A stretch of 64,000 nucleotides of DNA from Verticillium longisporum (taxonomy: Eukaryota > Ascomycota > Sordariomycetes > Glomerellales > Plectosphaerellaceae), in the NCBI GenBank assembly GCA_019188255.1, contig JAETXT010000004.1:2108001-2172000 (forward strand), in the 5' to 3' direction. Under the pieces are notes generated by a model. The model saw only the letters and a list, made by a program, of their open reading frames with translations, did not search any database and was not told where the DNA came from. Position numbers and translations under genes: made by a program. Numbering within the stretch: position 1 is the stretch's first letter; each line of letters begins with the position of its first letter. Positions 11,501 through 23,781 of the stretch are shown here, one piece after another.

Positions 11501-14380
11501 ACCCGGCGAGTTTCTTGCTGTGGGTTGCCGAGGCTGAAATACGATGGTTGGCCGAGGCCGAGACTGGCTCCCACGTCAGGTGTGGACTGAGGGGTCAGGT
11601 TAGGCGACGGCGAGTTCCCATGAAGGTCCAGTGAAGTCGAGCGGGAGGAGGCCATGGAAGCCGAGCGAGCAAACGGGCCCTGCTTCAAGAGGTCCGGGGT
11701 GGGGTCGCTATTTTCGCTATTGAGGGCTCGCTTCTGCCTGCCTACGAGACCCATGCGCGAAAGGCCAAAATCAGTCAGCTTGAGGTGACCTTTCTGGTCA
11801 ATGAGTAGGTTGTCAGGCTTCAAATCGCGATGAATGATGTCTCGACTGTGGAGATGCTCTACGCCCAGTATGACCTCGCCCAAGTACTTCTTGGCCCAGT
11901 CCTCAGGCAAACCTCCAAGGACCTTGATCAAAGAGGCACAGTCTCCGCCGTTGAGATATTCCATCACCAGGTAGAGATAGTCTTTGCTTGAAAATGTCCA
12001 GTAGAGCTTGGCAACGAATTCGCTCTGCCCTTGCCACATGAGAATTGCGCGCTCGGCCTTGACGTTTCCGACTTGATTCTTGGCAACCATGTCTGCTTTT
12101 TTGAGCACCTTGATGGCAAAGTATTCGCCCGTCGACTTCTTCTTTGACAGATACACGCTTCCAAACGCGCCTTTGCTGATGGGCTTGATAATCTCGAAGT
12201 CTTTGATAGAGGGCGGCGCGGGTCGGGCTTGGGGAGGAGGGTTGTGAGCTCCCAAGCGAGGTGATGGAGGAGGCTTCATGGCAAATTCAGACATGGCGGC
12301 AGATGACTGGCGTCGATGATGGTGAATTGCGGCCACAGCCGGGGAGGAGAATTCGCTGCCCGGCATCATGGGGATGCCTCAGGAGAAGCGATGCCATCAT
12401 GTCCAAACACGAAGTTCCGGGGTTTGTTGATGCGGAGTGGCGATGACGGCTGCGTTGCGCGCGAGGGAGACTCCTGTCGTCGAGGCGAAGAGGTCCCTGG
12501 GAGGATGAGACTTCGACGATGATGCTGACGCGAGCTTGCCGCACGGCGAAGGTCGCCGAATTCGGATATGGGCGAGTCTGTTCGCGGTGCTTGCCGCGAT
12601 GCCAGCGACGACGATCGGATGCTGCCGTCACTATCGCCAGTATCGCTCTCAAACATGATGGAGCCGCGTCTCGAGTCACGAGCTGTGGCCTTGTTGGCTA
12701 GACCGCCAAAGTTGGATTTGGGTGTAGGGCACTCCTTGGGGCTGCTCGATCTCGTGGAACCCACAAATGACACTGGCCGAGTGTAGTCGGCATTCTCGCC
12801 GAGCGATACCTGCTGAAGTGCAGCGGCCAGTGCAGACGTGTTGTCTGTGGGGTCCTGCTGGAAGAATGATGGCTCTTCGATAGCGGGCGTGATCTCCTGG
12901 TCTTCTTCCTCCGCTTCGTCCTCAGTGGAATCGCTCAGACGTCCAGAAGCGATACGAGCTGCCTTCCGCATGGCTTCATCAATGCAATCCTGCACAATGA
13001 CGGCGAATTCGACCCTGATGCGTTCCGCATACTCGATGATTTTCCGGTGCCGAAAAACAGCTTCAACTTTTGCCTTGGCAGCCTTCTCCGTATCAGCGCA
13101 AAGCAGGGCCAGTCCTGTCTCCTGTTCCAGCGTGTTTGTGCTCGGCGACTGCCAGTGCATGACCTGAGAGATGCGCGATTCGGATTGCGGCGACTGCGTT
13201 CGGAGCTCCCCAGGTGCATGAGAGGACGACTCCTTGATGGCTGGCGTGCTTACTTCTATGGCAGTGTCACAAAGGTCCACCAAGAGTTCCACGATTCTGG
13301 CCTGTGGACGGCGGATGGCAAACGAGCGAGCCCTGGCATGACCAAAGCCGCCCGTGCCAGACCGGTCTCTCGACTGAGACACTGATGTGCCCGGCGACGA
13401 CTGGCTCGAAGGAGGTGGTCCGATGGCCAGGCCCTTGTACTCGGCGAGGGGAAGCGACGGTTGTTCACCTGTCAAGGAGCGACTCTTCCTGGCCTCTAAT
13501 GCGTCGAGGACCTTGACAATGGCATGTCGATGTTCTGTGAGGTTCTCCTGAGCCATTTGTACGTCCATCTCGGCCCTGTGCTCCTGCAAACACAGATCTG
13601 TGTGCTTCTCGAACCACCAGGGCGAGATTTGACGTTCGCATATGCGACACAAGACTGGCAGTGGTGGCGGGTGGTTCTCGGGATCTTCTACGCCAGACTC
13701 GGCGAGCTGGGTCAGGTAGCTGGCGAGGACCTCAGCCCCGGATCCTAAGCTGTCGACAATGACGGCGGGTAGGTCAATTTGGATTTCGCGGGGCGCGATC
13801 CAGGGTCGAATCATCCACATAGTCTAAATGGAAGCGATGCATCAGTAAAAGCGTTGCCACGAATGCAAGGGGGTCGTGGTCTCACATGGCTCTCTCCTCC
13901 CGACACCACGTCGTACACCATAATGCCTTGGGCCTCCAGCTCAATGGCGTGTGCGGGGGGCTCTTCAGGCGAGCCTTGAGGATCCTGGAGGTCGTCGATC
14001 GACAACAGTCGCGACAGGGGGCCTGCATGAACGGCGAAGCGAACCCTTTGGCTGCGCGAGTCGTCGGATCTCATGGCCTCGGCAACGTCTAAGAAGACAC
14101 TCTTGTTGTCACCGAGGATCAGGTCGCTGATGCTTGTGCCCGGAACAGAGGTTGCCGTGGTCCCGATGACCTCAGACCACGAGGGACTGACCCATCGTAT
14201 CGTGCCGTCGAGGTTGAGGTCCATGATGACATTGAGCGTCTGCTCGGCAGCCTCCCGAAGCTCCTCTCGTTCCTCTCTGATGTCTTCGGAAAATGTCCGC
14301 TCCATGATCCCAGCCGACTGTGCTCGGAGAGAGGTCACAGCTGGCGGGGCCAACATGTTGCTGGCATCTTTGCTGTCCAT
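8595..14380 (-). CDS. rim15: Rim15-like PAS / AGC-type kinase / receiver-domain protein; three 1-nt deletions
   Basis: Large nutrient-responsive Ser/Thr kinase, about 1908 residues after correction. Exons on the minus strand are 14380-13886 and 13823-8595 (62-bp intron, GTGAGA...TTTAG). The order is: an N-terminal PAS-like domain (TLNVIMDLNLDGTIRWVSPS); a zinc-binding segment CRICERQISPWWFEKHTDLC; and a kinase domain with GAFGSVY, AIKVLKK, HRDLKPDN, DFGLS, a long insert before GTPDYLAPE, and DWWSVGCIMFEF. It ends with a receiver-like domain (LICEDHPVSRMVMEKLLEKL, TPIVAITAY, EKPIS) and a Pro/Ser-rich tail. The DFG-to-APE insert and receiver tail are characteristic of yeast Rim15 and fission-yeast Cek1/Ppk18. 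The frame breaks at plus-strand G4 12370-12373, C5 10446-10450 and C4 10095-10098; one added base each restores it and the length becomes a multiple of three. Inferred role: entry into quiescence and stress tolerance downstream of TOR, PKA and Pho85. Confidence 0.9.
13824..13885 (-). other. Intron 1 of the Rim15-like gene
   Basis: GTGAGA donor after ...GGESH and TTTAG acceptor before TMWMIRPW. It joins the PAS part to the zinc-binding part in phase 0. Confidence 0.85.
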
Positions 14381-16257
14381 TGTTGAGAGTGACCAGGTTT
14401 ATTTTGCAGGGTCGTCGATACCATTGGCCGGGTCGTACCTTCTCGGCACTTCAAGGCGAAGTCACAGAAGCAGGTTCGACTTGATAGCGTGTTCGATGGT
14501 ATACAGTCGGGACGCGTCCGAGGCGAGCTCTGGGTCGGTCGTCCAGTGGTTCACCCGTTCCGACGGGGATGTTGTAGCCAGAAGTCTGGCAGGCGGCCAG
14601 AACTACAGGTTGGCAAGACCCCCCGACATATCGATGAAGGGAGGGAAGTGGTCCGGCTCGAACGGGCGAGATTCTTGGACCTCACCGTGGACGACGAGGC
14701 GCGGGCTCGGGGCTCGGGTGTCGGGTGATGGGATGTGCGTGATCGGGAGTAGGCAGGTCGGAGATCAGCCGTCGTTGGGCGCGCTGCAGGTGGACGAGGA
14801 GAACGTCGTTTCTGCCTCAGTAACCGCACGATAGCAGGGATCCGAGACAGAAGACAGTCGCTGACCGGTCGGCTCGCAGCAGCAGTCGGCAAAAGAAGAA
14901 AAGAAAAAGTAGAGAATCGACGTCCTTCGTAGGGGCGGGACAAAGTGCGAATTCCGAAGTGAAGAAGAGAAGAACCGTGCGATGCGTGACGAGGAGTAGC
15001 CGTGCCGTTGACTCAATTCCTGTCTAGCCGATTGACTTGGCAGATGCGGACGAAAAGATAAGAGGCGGCAAGGCACAGACTCTGAAGGGACGACTGAAGG
15101 GGTGCGGATGTTTTTCTCAGGCCAGGAAACAGGGCGAAGAGAAAGTTCACGCCAGGGTTGTTGACTGCCTCTTGGATCCAGGCAAGTTGTGTTGGACGGG
15201 GCGGAAGGCACACAATAGGTGGTGGGCAGAACACCACTGTCCACGAAGCATGGGGTAGGTGGGTTCACTTGCACTTGCACCCGTACTGTGAGTGTGAGGT
15301 AAGCTAGGTAACTCGGCTCTATCATCAATAATTAACCAGCACCTCGCAGCTAGCATCTAGCACCACCACGACCACCACCATCCTTTGGCTAGAGGCCGGG
15401 ACGAAACGGCAGCGCTGGCACTCACTGGTGCTGGCTTCGCCTTACTGACATTAGGTAGGTACCCACCTCGTTCAGTCACCCCCCATCACAGTGCCTGTGG
15501 GGGGAAGCCGTCTGTTGGCGGTGTCTACAGTGTGAGCAGCCGCGGTATGAGCGGGGAAGGAGCATATTTCCACCCAATGAGAAGACGGAGGCTGCTGCGA
15601 CACCTGGTAGCGGTACATGCATGACACGCCCATCTCTTATGCAATCCTCCGTACCCATACCAGATGCAGCTTAGTCGCTGCGCCTTTGCCTGGATCGCTA
15701 CCATGCAAGGGGATATAGATGGGCAGACTGTGCCAGTCCCCAGTCCAGTCGACCCCATTTTCTTCTCGCACGGAGGTTGTGTTGTTTATTATCTCCCCAT
15801 CGTCGAATGTTTGTATACAAGAGGCAATAGCCTTGCAAAAGCACTTGCGCAGTCTATGTGAAACCGTAGAAACGAGCCTGGGATGCAAAGGACCTGAGCC
15901 ACTGATTTTGCTTTGTTTCGCTTTGCTTTCCCTTCTGCTGACAGGCAAGTCGCATGTGGGGTCTGGTCTGCGTCAAGCACTCAAAGAAGGTCCGTGAAGG
16001 AAACAGACAAAAAGGAAGGGAAACGCCCAGGGTACAGGGCAAACAATCTCCGTCCCTCGAGTCCTTTCCACGAAAAGAGACCATGTTGGTCGGACGCCAG
16101 GCAGGCTGGTGCTCGCAAGATATCGTGTGTCTCTCTGTTCTCCCTCCACGTCACCCAACCCAGACCACTGTGTCGTGAACTTCATGTGGATGAATACATG
16201 GTATGTCTTGGGTGGCAGCTCCTCCATCCCGTCTCTCTTCGCCTGTCCCGTCGCCAG

Positions 16258-16276
16258 CCACACACACACACACACC
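16258..16276. repeat. (CA)n microsatellite
   Basis: An uninterrupted run of alternating C and A, about 18 bp, in the long non-coding stretch. Confidence 0.8.
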
Positions 16277-19256
16277 CAAATGCAGAAGAACATGCCAATC
16301 GAAAGTCTGGGCAGCATCCGACCCTCATAAGATTATGGTCAGAAAGTTCACCATCGCATGGCAAAGCCTCCCACCCCCAAAGAGCCCCTTCGGAGAATCT
16401 GCATGACCGATAGCACTCCATGAGTTGCCATCGGTCTGTGAGAGAGACCCCTTGGGACAGATCGACCACCAAAGCATCGATTCCTTGGCCCCGCCATTGT
16501 GCACACCCCCCCATCCGTGGCCTCTCGCCTTTCTCATGCTGCCGTCACTGCAGACATTGGACGCATCCTCGGTTTATCGAGGCCACCCCCAGATAGAAAG
16601 ACCACCAAAATGTCGAAAAAGGACCCTCCAAGGTCTCGCTGACTACTAGGCTGCGCCGGCAGAGCCGTCGTGGCCAACGCCATCCTGGCCAGGCGGCATC
16701 CTTCTGCTGCATGCCGAAGCCCTCTAGCCCCAAAGTTTACGTCAGGTAGTAGTGGTTTCTCAACCCCTTGGCCGTGTCGACGAACCCGAGCGTAGACCTC
16801 GACACCCTATCGTACATGTAGCTTGCCTTGCCATTTTTACTCTCCCGCTTGTTCCCGCTTGTCGTAGGCTGGGACGTCTCATTCGACTCTCATTCGACAG
16901 CGCTCTGCCCATGAGCACCAAGCCGATGTACATGCACACACCGTGAGTCCTGTAGCACGTTCTGCAAGTATACTGGTGTCGTTGGTTCTTGTGCATGTGC
17001 GTGTGTGCATGCGACTGTGCTCCTGTTGAAGTATCTAGGTACCCAAGCACTCTCCTTACAACCTCTCCCCCGCACATCACCATCACGGCACCACGGCATC
17101 TTCCATCAGACCCCCAATACCCATCAATGGTCGGATGCGGGTTCCTATAGACTGCCATCTGGTTTCGATGTGCTTGTGACGCATGCCTCTCTTTGCTTCG
17201 ATTCACTTCCATCATGACGCGGCAAACCCGGACACAAACGTACGAAGCCACATGGTTTGATTCATCCGCCATGGTCAAGACACAGTCGCTGCCTGTCATA
17301 CTTGCTCACCTGCAACATCCATCGGCAGCCATCCAGCACGTCCGTCTCGCATTCGCACCTACAATAGGTGCGCCGTCGCATTGTCAAGGACATGGCTTGT
17401 TCGGATCGGGGAAACGCAACCCGCCTCAGCGATATCGGGTTGCCAAGTCATCATTTTGAGGGGGGGGGGACTCGATCGCCAACCAATGCAGTAAGTAACA
17501 GCCACCGGGCACAGGCCAGGTCATGTCAGGGAAGGTGGGTGAGTGAAGTGCGAGATGTGAGGTGAGGTGCGCTGAAGAAAGCCAGCCATTCATGGCATCA
17601 CAGCCACTACTGACTTCATGCAAATGCGACCTACCTCCTCCCTATTGACTGTTGCACCACTGAGAACACAGGGTCGAAGGACTACATTTGTGTTTCGTCA
17701 AGATGACAGTCTTCCAAGTTTATCTTTCGTTGCTGGCTGTGCCGCAACTCCGTTTCCACGACAAACCTTGACAAATCGAAGAGAAGAGCGCCGCCGATGA
17801 CAAAAGATCACGAACATCAATGCTCATGCTCCGCCATCATAGGGATGCATCCTGGTGGCTCTCTGCCCGACGCAACGCAAGGAGTCACAGTCCACGACTC
17901 TGTAGTTGCATTCCCAGTCCTTGAAGATCGCCCGCAAACTTGTATCGATGGCAGATTGCAACGAGACTGACGCTGCAATGTCCTGATTATGCCATCGCAC
18001 ACTGGAAAGGTTCTGGTCTAGGGTCTCAGCTAAAACCATAGACATCATGTCAGCCCCCCCTGTTCCGTGACGATTACACAACCGCAACGGCCGTTGACAA
18101 TCGTGGAACGCGAGAGGCGCCGTTGCTATCACCAAAACCCAGAATCTGTCAGCCCATCGAAAAAAAAACATGCTCCGCCCGCTGTTGCAACAAGCACCCT
18201 GTAATCATCGGCGCACTCGATCGACCATGGCTCGTCGCCCAGCATGTCCTCACACCACCATCTCACGAGCCGTGTTCTAAGCCACCACCCTGCGCCTCTG
18301 CCTACCATCTGATTTTCTACGGCAACGCCATCGCATGCAGCTCGTGCATTGGCAATGGCACGCCACTGTCAGGTAAGTCAATCTTGCAAGGTTGTCTGCC
18401 AGCTGCAGACGTGGCTGTCGAGGGTGTTGGTCCTTGCGACCCCATGATGTCCTCATGAATGCATCCCAGTTGCGTCTGGCCAATCGGGGAAGCTATGACG
18501 AGAGCAGAGGCTTTAGTCATTGCACCTCTGTTTGGAGCACCCAATCGACGCATCCCAGGCCGAGATGCGCGACGCAAGATCCAACCTCGCTCGCTTGTCC
18601 CCGTGCCCCGAGGGAATTGGACGCTGCCATCCTCCTTCTTGACCGCCATCCCTCATCGTACCTGCGGAAAGCCGGTCTAGCTGAATGCCTGCAGCTTCGC
18701 TTCACTCTCTGTCCAGCAACCTGTGCCGCTTGGCTCGAATTTCGACACCACGGTGACCGACACGCAGTCACAACCTCGCACGGGATGTGCTTTGGGGGGC
18801 GGGTACTTTACCCACCCTCGATCTGTTGTTGGCTTCCTCATCAAGAGCCTAAACCATGAAATCGAGACTCAGCAGCACCACAGCCCCCTGTGACATGATG
18901 TCGACTACTGCGCCTGCCGACGTCTAAGGCTCAGCCGCTATGAGCATGCGGCAGCGCTAGGCTTGTTCCCCCTCAGTGCTTGGGCAAGCCAGCTCCTCCA
19001 CCATTCCACTTTCGTCGCCAACTCGAGTAACGTGATCACTCCTGAACGTTGTTCGCGAGTCAAGATGCGCGACTCCAGACTATCCCATTGGAAACTCAAT
19101 TCCCTTCTCAACTGCGGTTTGTGGGTACAGCTGGCAGTCTGGCGGAGAGCGTGCCACAGAGGCAGGCGGGCAAAACTCCTGACAGCTTTTCTGCGTTTCT
19201 CCCGTCCGTACGGACAAGCTGCTTCGTTCATGGTCTCGCGATTCGATCGGGTTTAC

Positions 19257-20002
19257 CTAGACCTCCCATTTCCCTCCGTCCGGGTGATCAACTAGTTGCC
19301 AATTCAGTGCTAAATCGCCGGACCTGTCTTGAGAGACGCTTCCCCCCCCAAGATCTGCGCCGTTGAGATCGGCATGTCTTCGGTAATAGAGGGTCAGGTA
19401 TAATGGTGGCTGGCCCGGCTGCCCACAACATGGGAGCGTCCCCGCCGTTTCGTGTAACAGCGCTGAGGCCTGACTTTGCCTTGGAGCCATGGACTGAAGT
19501 AGTGATGGGTCGTCACCCGACATCTCGTGCCAGAACTCCTCTGCTGGATCGGCTTCAAGCTTCAGGAGTTCAGGTAGCCGATCACGGAATCGTTCGCTCA
19601 AAAACAAAGAGCCCCTCGACAGTGGCACAATGGTGGTCGATCGCGACTGCGCCATGACGAACAGCACAGAACCTCGTCACCTGGATACGTGCGAACCTAC
19701 AAGACCTGCAAAGACGAATAGATCAATTGGCCCAGTGTTGAGGATCTGCCTATCCATCATTCCATAACGTTATGCGGGGGGGGAAGTGCCAGTATATTGG
19801 ATCGGCACGCCCTCTTGGGAACTGCTTCTGGTACACGCAAACGGCCTCCTGCGCGGTCTGAACTGCCACCAGCGATGAAAAGGTTCATGGTGTCTGGGTG
19901 TTCTGAAACGATTCGACCTATCCCTTCCCGGGTGGATTCCAGCACAGCCTCTGCCCATGACCTTTTTTTGTGAGAGTAAACATTACTGAATACTAACTTC
20001 AT
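19257..20002 (-). CDS. Weak candidate gene, two minus-strand frames
   Basis: Frames at 20002-19757 (MKLVFSNVYSHKKRSWAEAV...) and 19667-19257 (...PLSRGSLFLSERFRDRLPEL...) have more protein-like composition than the surrounding frames. They could be exons of one gene. I see no domain and could not fix a splice junction between them. Treat as speculative. Confidence 0.15.
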
Positions 20003-20567
20003 GGCACTTCTTTTGGGTGTGAATGTTGGGCCTGACCGCTTGGTGGCGTGGACGTTGTCACTTTACGATCTGCGGGCCAATCACCTTTGTATATCATGGT
20101 AGAGAGAAAACGGGCTTGTCCAATCCGTCGCTGATCCCAGAGGCCCCATGGAGTATGCAGATGTAGCTAAAGCCATCTTGTCATTGTCTTGCTATTCTGT
20201 CTTCTCTAGGGCCTGCCACACAGTTTGAATCATCTTAGGCCGGAAAACTAGCCAGAAGCACGCATGTCCTACAATTGTGCTTGTGTTGTGACCTTTCCAG
20301 GCAACTCCTATTCTAGTGTACAGAGCCTGACAAGCAAACAAAGCCGGCTCTGCCTCCCCATCCAGCTGAGAAGACAGATTGTGTATCGTGACTTGGGTGT
20401 CAAGCACCAGGGGAGCACATTTCCTCTGCAGTGAGCCCATTTGACCCATGTGCAGGCAAGAAAGAAATAACACGAATCAACACGACCGAGCCAGCCAAAA
20501 ACATTGCCCATGCGTCTCAAGGAATGTTCTGCAGCAAGGTTCTTACACTGGCTTGACCAGAGCATCT

Positions 20568-22313
20568 CTAGTCGAGGTTCATGGCGCGCCGCCACTCAAC
20601 TCTCTCCTGAGCGAGGACCTCAGCATCCTTCTCCAACAGGGCCTTGAATCTCGCCTCCCTGGCTTGTTGCTCGCGAATCGAAGCTGGGCTGTAGAAAGCG
20701 GCGGGGACGAGGTTGGAGGGTGCCAGCACGCGGACGAGCTCCGAGGGTTGGCTGCCCGTCAAAGGCCGCGTAGTCGTGGGGCGGATGGCGACAGGCGTAG
20801 CGGCCTTCGCGTTGGATGGAGCGATGGGGCTTTCGGTCGTGGCGGTCTTGGTCTTGCTGCCTTTGGGCCGGCCACCTTTGTTCTTGCGGACAACCTCGGC
20901 GGGAGATTCGTCAGCCGGGTCAGAGTGGCGCGTGGTATCATCGGTGGAGCCGATACGCATGGTGATGTCGGATCCGCCATGGGAGCGGCGATGTTCGCTG
21001 CTCTCTAGACGCCAGGTCTTTGTGCCGGCTTTCGGGTCGGGGGTTGCAATTTTCGGGATGGCATCACGGCCGTCAGTGGCGTAGTCTGCTGAGTGGAAAA
21101 TCGGGAGGTATGGGCGCCGAGGGCCGCTTTCGTGATGCTTCCCAGCACCAGGGTCGACAGGAGCCTGGATCTTGATTCCGTTGCGAACACTTGTTGGCGT
21201 TGCTTTGTCAGAGGTCTGTTCATAGTGGCCTGGAAGCGGGACGGAAGAGATGGACTTCAGAGGAATGTCAGGCCGGGGGTAATGAGCTGGAATGGGAACA
21301 GCAGTGACCCGGCGCACCTCAGGGGCAGACTTGTCCTCCGAGTCATCGGCCTTTTTCTCAGTAGACCGACGGCGACTTTTACTGCTCTTGTGCTGCGAGG
21401 TGGCATCCTTGGTACGTTTGCGTTCCTTCTTCTTCTTACTCTTCTCCCGCTTCTTCCTGGCCTTCTTCTCAGCAGTGGATTCAACGTGCTTCTTCGAGCT
21501 TTGAAGTTGGCTGCGTGAGTAGTCTTCCTTAACGTCGCTCAAGCACTGCGCTGTGTCCTTGCTGTGTTTAGTCCTGCCACCACTGACATATTCATGGATG
21601 TCAGAACTGTGGAGTTCTTGACCCAGGCGGGATTCGGACAGACGATTCTTCTGCACCTTCTGCATGGGAACAGGAATAGGAACAGGGCTCTCGACGGTGT
21701 GGTTTTCGCCTTGCTTGAACTTCTTTGAAGACGGTTCATCGTCACCAATATGCTTGCGCTTCGACTCGTTTTGGGCACGGCGCTTGACTGACGAATTCGC
21801 CTTGCTCAGAGCGGTGTCGTTGTTGATACTTCCCTCGTCGTCAGAGCTAGGGTCTGACGAGGACGTGGTGTCATCGTCAAGTGTGGAAACCATGCGTAGG
21901 CCAAGGTGATTCTTGAACCGCTCTCGAAGCTCGTGAAGAGAGACCATGTTGTAGTGAAGCGTTTCAGTGGGCTCAGCAAGCCATAGCTTCTCGGCCTCTG
22001 TGACTCGGCTGTTGAGCCTTTGCATCTGGTGACGCTCCGCGTCCCGGAGGTCGGAGGCCGCAAGGACGAGCTCGACCTGGGGCTCGCCGCCGTTCTGGCT
22101 CTTACTCTTAGCTGCCCGGGAGATCTGATGATCCAAGTCGTCGCGACGGCTGATAAGAGTTTCAGTATCATATGCGAGAGCCAGACGCTCCTTCCTGAGC
22201 TTTTTGGCGTTGGCTGGAGTCTTGTCGTCTTTCGGGCCAACGTTGGCATTGCCAGCCATCTTGGCATCGGGGGCCACGCGTTTGACACCCTGAAACGATT
22301 TCGACTGAGACAT
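20568..22313 (-). CDS. AT-hook nuclear protein of unknown function
   Basis: Single-exon protein of 581 residues. The N-terminal 150 residues are helical and charged (LISRRDDLDHQISRAAKSKS, then a predicted coiled coil around DLRDAERHQMQRLNSRVTEA). The middle is disordered and Ser/Asp-rich, with a lysine/arginine block KKARKKREKSKKKKERKRTK that should act as a nuclear localisation signal. Near residue 490 there is an AT-hook core, NKGGRPKGSKTK. The C-terminus (REQQAREARFKALLEKDAEV) is again helical. An AT-hook with basic clusters suggests minor-groove DNA binding at AT-rich sites. I do not recognise a named family; a chromatin-associated role is inferred. The start is the first ATG of the frame, with an A/T-poor leader upstream. 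Confidence 0.8.
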   Translation of the reverse strand: MSQSKSFQGVKRVAPDAKMAGNANVGPKDDKTPANAKKLRKERLALAYDTETLISRRDDLDHQISRAAKSKSQNGGEPQVELVLAASDLRDAERHQMQRLNSRVTEAEKLWLAEPTETLHYNMVSLHELRERFKNHLGLRMVSTLDDDTTSSSDPSSDDEGSINNDTALSKANSSVKRRAQNESKRKHIGDDEPSSKKFKQGENHTVESPVPIPVPMQKVQKNRLSESRLGQELHSSDIHEYVSGGRTKHSKDTAQCLSDVKEDYSRSQLQSSKKHVESTAEKKARKKREKSKKKKERKRTKDATSQHKSSKSRRRSTEKKADDSEDKSAPEVRRVTAVPIPAHYPRPDIPLKSISSVPLPGHYEQTSDKATPTSVRNGIKIQAPVDPGAGKHHESGPRRPYLPIFHSADYATDGRDAIPKIATPDPKAGTKTWRLESSEHRRSHGGSDITMRIGSTDDTTRHSDPADESPAEVVRKNKGGRPKGSKTKTATTESPIAPSNAKAATPVAIRPTTTRPLTGSQPSELVRVLAPSNLVPAAFYSPASIREQQAREARFKALLEKDAEVLAQERVEWRRAMNLD

Positions 22314-23781
22314 GGTTGAATCCTAGCTACTTTGGGACTTTTAGAGTTGGTGCAAAGTGAGGTAGGACATCCAGGCCGATGATGCACGAGCTTGTGAAGG
22401 CACCAACTTGAAAGGAGATTAGCAGATCGAGGAAATAGAAGGTTAGGCAGCAGCCCTTACAAACTGGGAGTGGTAGCGGTAGCACGCGTAGAGTGGCGAT
22501 AGTACTCTGGCGTAAATTTGCGGAAGGGGGGATGTAAGATGGAAGGTGAGAAGAGTGAAGGCGAGGATGGGAGTTGCGTTTGTCGTGGGAACTGAAGGCG
22601 ACGCGGTACGTGGTGAAAGACCTCAGAGCCTTGTTGCTAAACAAGCAGGCTTGGAAAACAATGGAAGCCTACCATAGGATGATGTCGTTAAAAATCGGGC
22701 AGGTAAGTGTCAACTCAACGCCCCGGCAACCAGGCTCCTTCCTCGCCAATTCGTACATAATGTATCCGATGCCAGACAGCTACTGCAGCCAGTTTTCGGC
22801 CAGTGAGCTGTCCAACTCATCATGCCTCGGCCATCTACCTAGGTACCTATACGTACAGTAAAGAAATTGTTCGTGAAGAGTTCTGATCTGCCATATTCGC
22901 ATGCATCTTTAGCAAACCATCCCACGATCACCTCGCTGCACTCTCAGGACTGAGCATAACAACAGCGATGAAGGAACCGGCATGATTTCTGTACTTTTCA
23001 AGAAGAAAGCTCGTCAAGACATGGAAGAGAAGCATGATGACCGATGCCAACAGAAGGCTTGACGAAGCATTTCGACCTTGACGGAGATGCAGGGGCGCCA
23101 TCGTCACCGCTATGGACATGATGAGGAGATGGAGTTGAGCACCTGACTAAGCATAGAAGACCAAGGTGTTCCCCCGTCCCCCGCACTTGTCTCCCGTTCA
23201 CTGCAGCCGCATCTGATAAAATGGTGGAGGGTGTCGCCGCCTTTGGCTGCAGTGCTCATCAGCAGGTGATCCTACTCTGGTATTGCGTGTCCATGTGGCC
23301 CAGTTTGCGCTGAGATCTTGAGATAAAAGCTAATTCAGCGAATGAATCAGCCATATTTCTATGAGTTCCATTCAGATAAATTTTATACTTCATCGACGTT
23401 GCATCGTCAAGTCTCGACACTGATTTGTGTCCCCTTCCCTCGAAAACGATTGCTCTTTGACCGAAGAAAAGCAGCGAGACGCTAACACAGAACAGCAAGC
23501 GGGGCCGGCCACCAAAGTGGTTACCAGCACCTGGAACCTCGGCACTGTTTGGCGGGAGCTCCCCCAGGCGTCTTCCCCGACAGCGCGGATGCCGAACCAC
23601 AACTCGGAGCTGCAATAAAGACGTGATACACCCCTCTTTCTCTTTCTCAAGTCTGCCTCGGCTCGTCGTCAGCCATCTACATATCATCACAACCGCCACG
23701 CTTATCTGTTTGTCGGAGCGTGCGAACATACCTCCCTTTCCCAATCACCACCACGCCACCCCTCCCAAGAACCAGTCCACA
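22314..23781. other. Intergenic, 1.5 kb, divergent promoter region
   Basis: Separates the minus-strand AT-hook gene from the plus-strand hydratase gene, so it should hold both promoters. No gene or RNA recognised. A pyrimidine-rich tract and several C-rich patches lie at about 23630-23780 just before the hydratase start. Confidence 0.55.

Larger units (their letters stand above)
14381..20567. other. 6.2-kb stretch without a convincing gene
   Basis: It lies between the start of the Rim15-like gene and the 3' end of the AT-hook gene. No frame shows recognisable domains, splice-joined continuity or coding-like composition. It contains a (CA)n microsatellite at about 16259-16275, a G-run at about 17461-17469 and several short G-runs. 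Much of the left part could be promoter and long leader of the kinase gene, which is common for large fungal regulators. Non-coding transcripts are possible but cannot be shown. Two weak minus-strand frames at 19257-20002 are listed separately. Confidence 0.5.
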
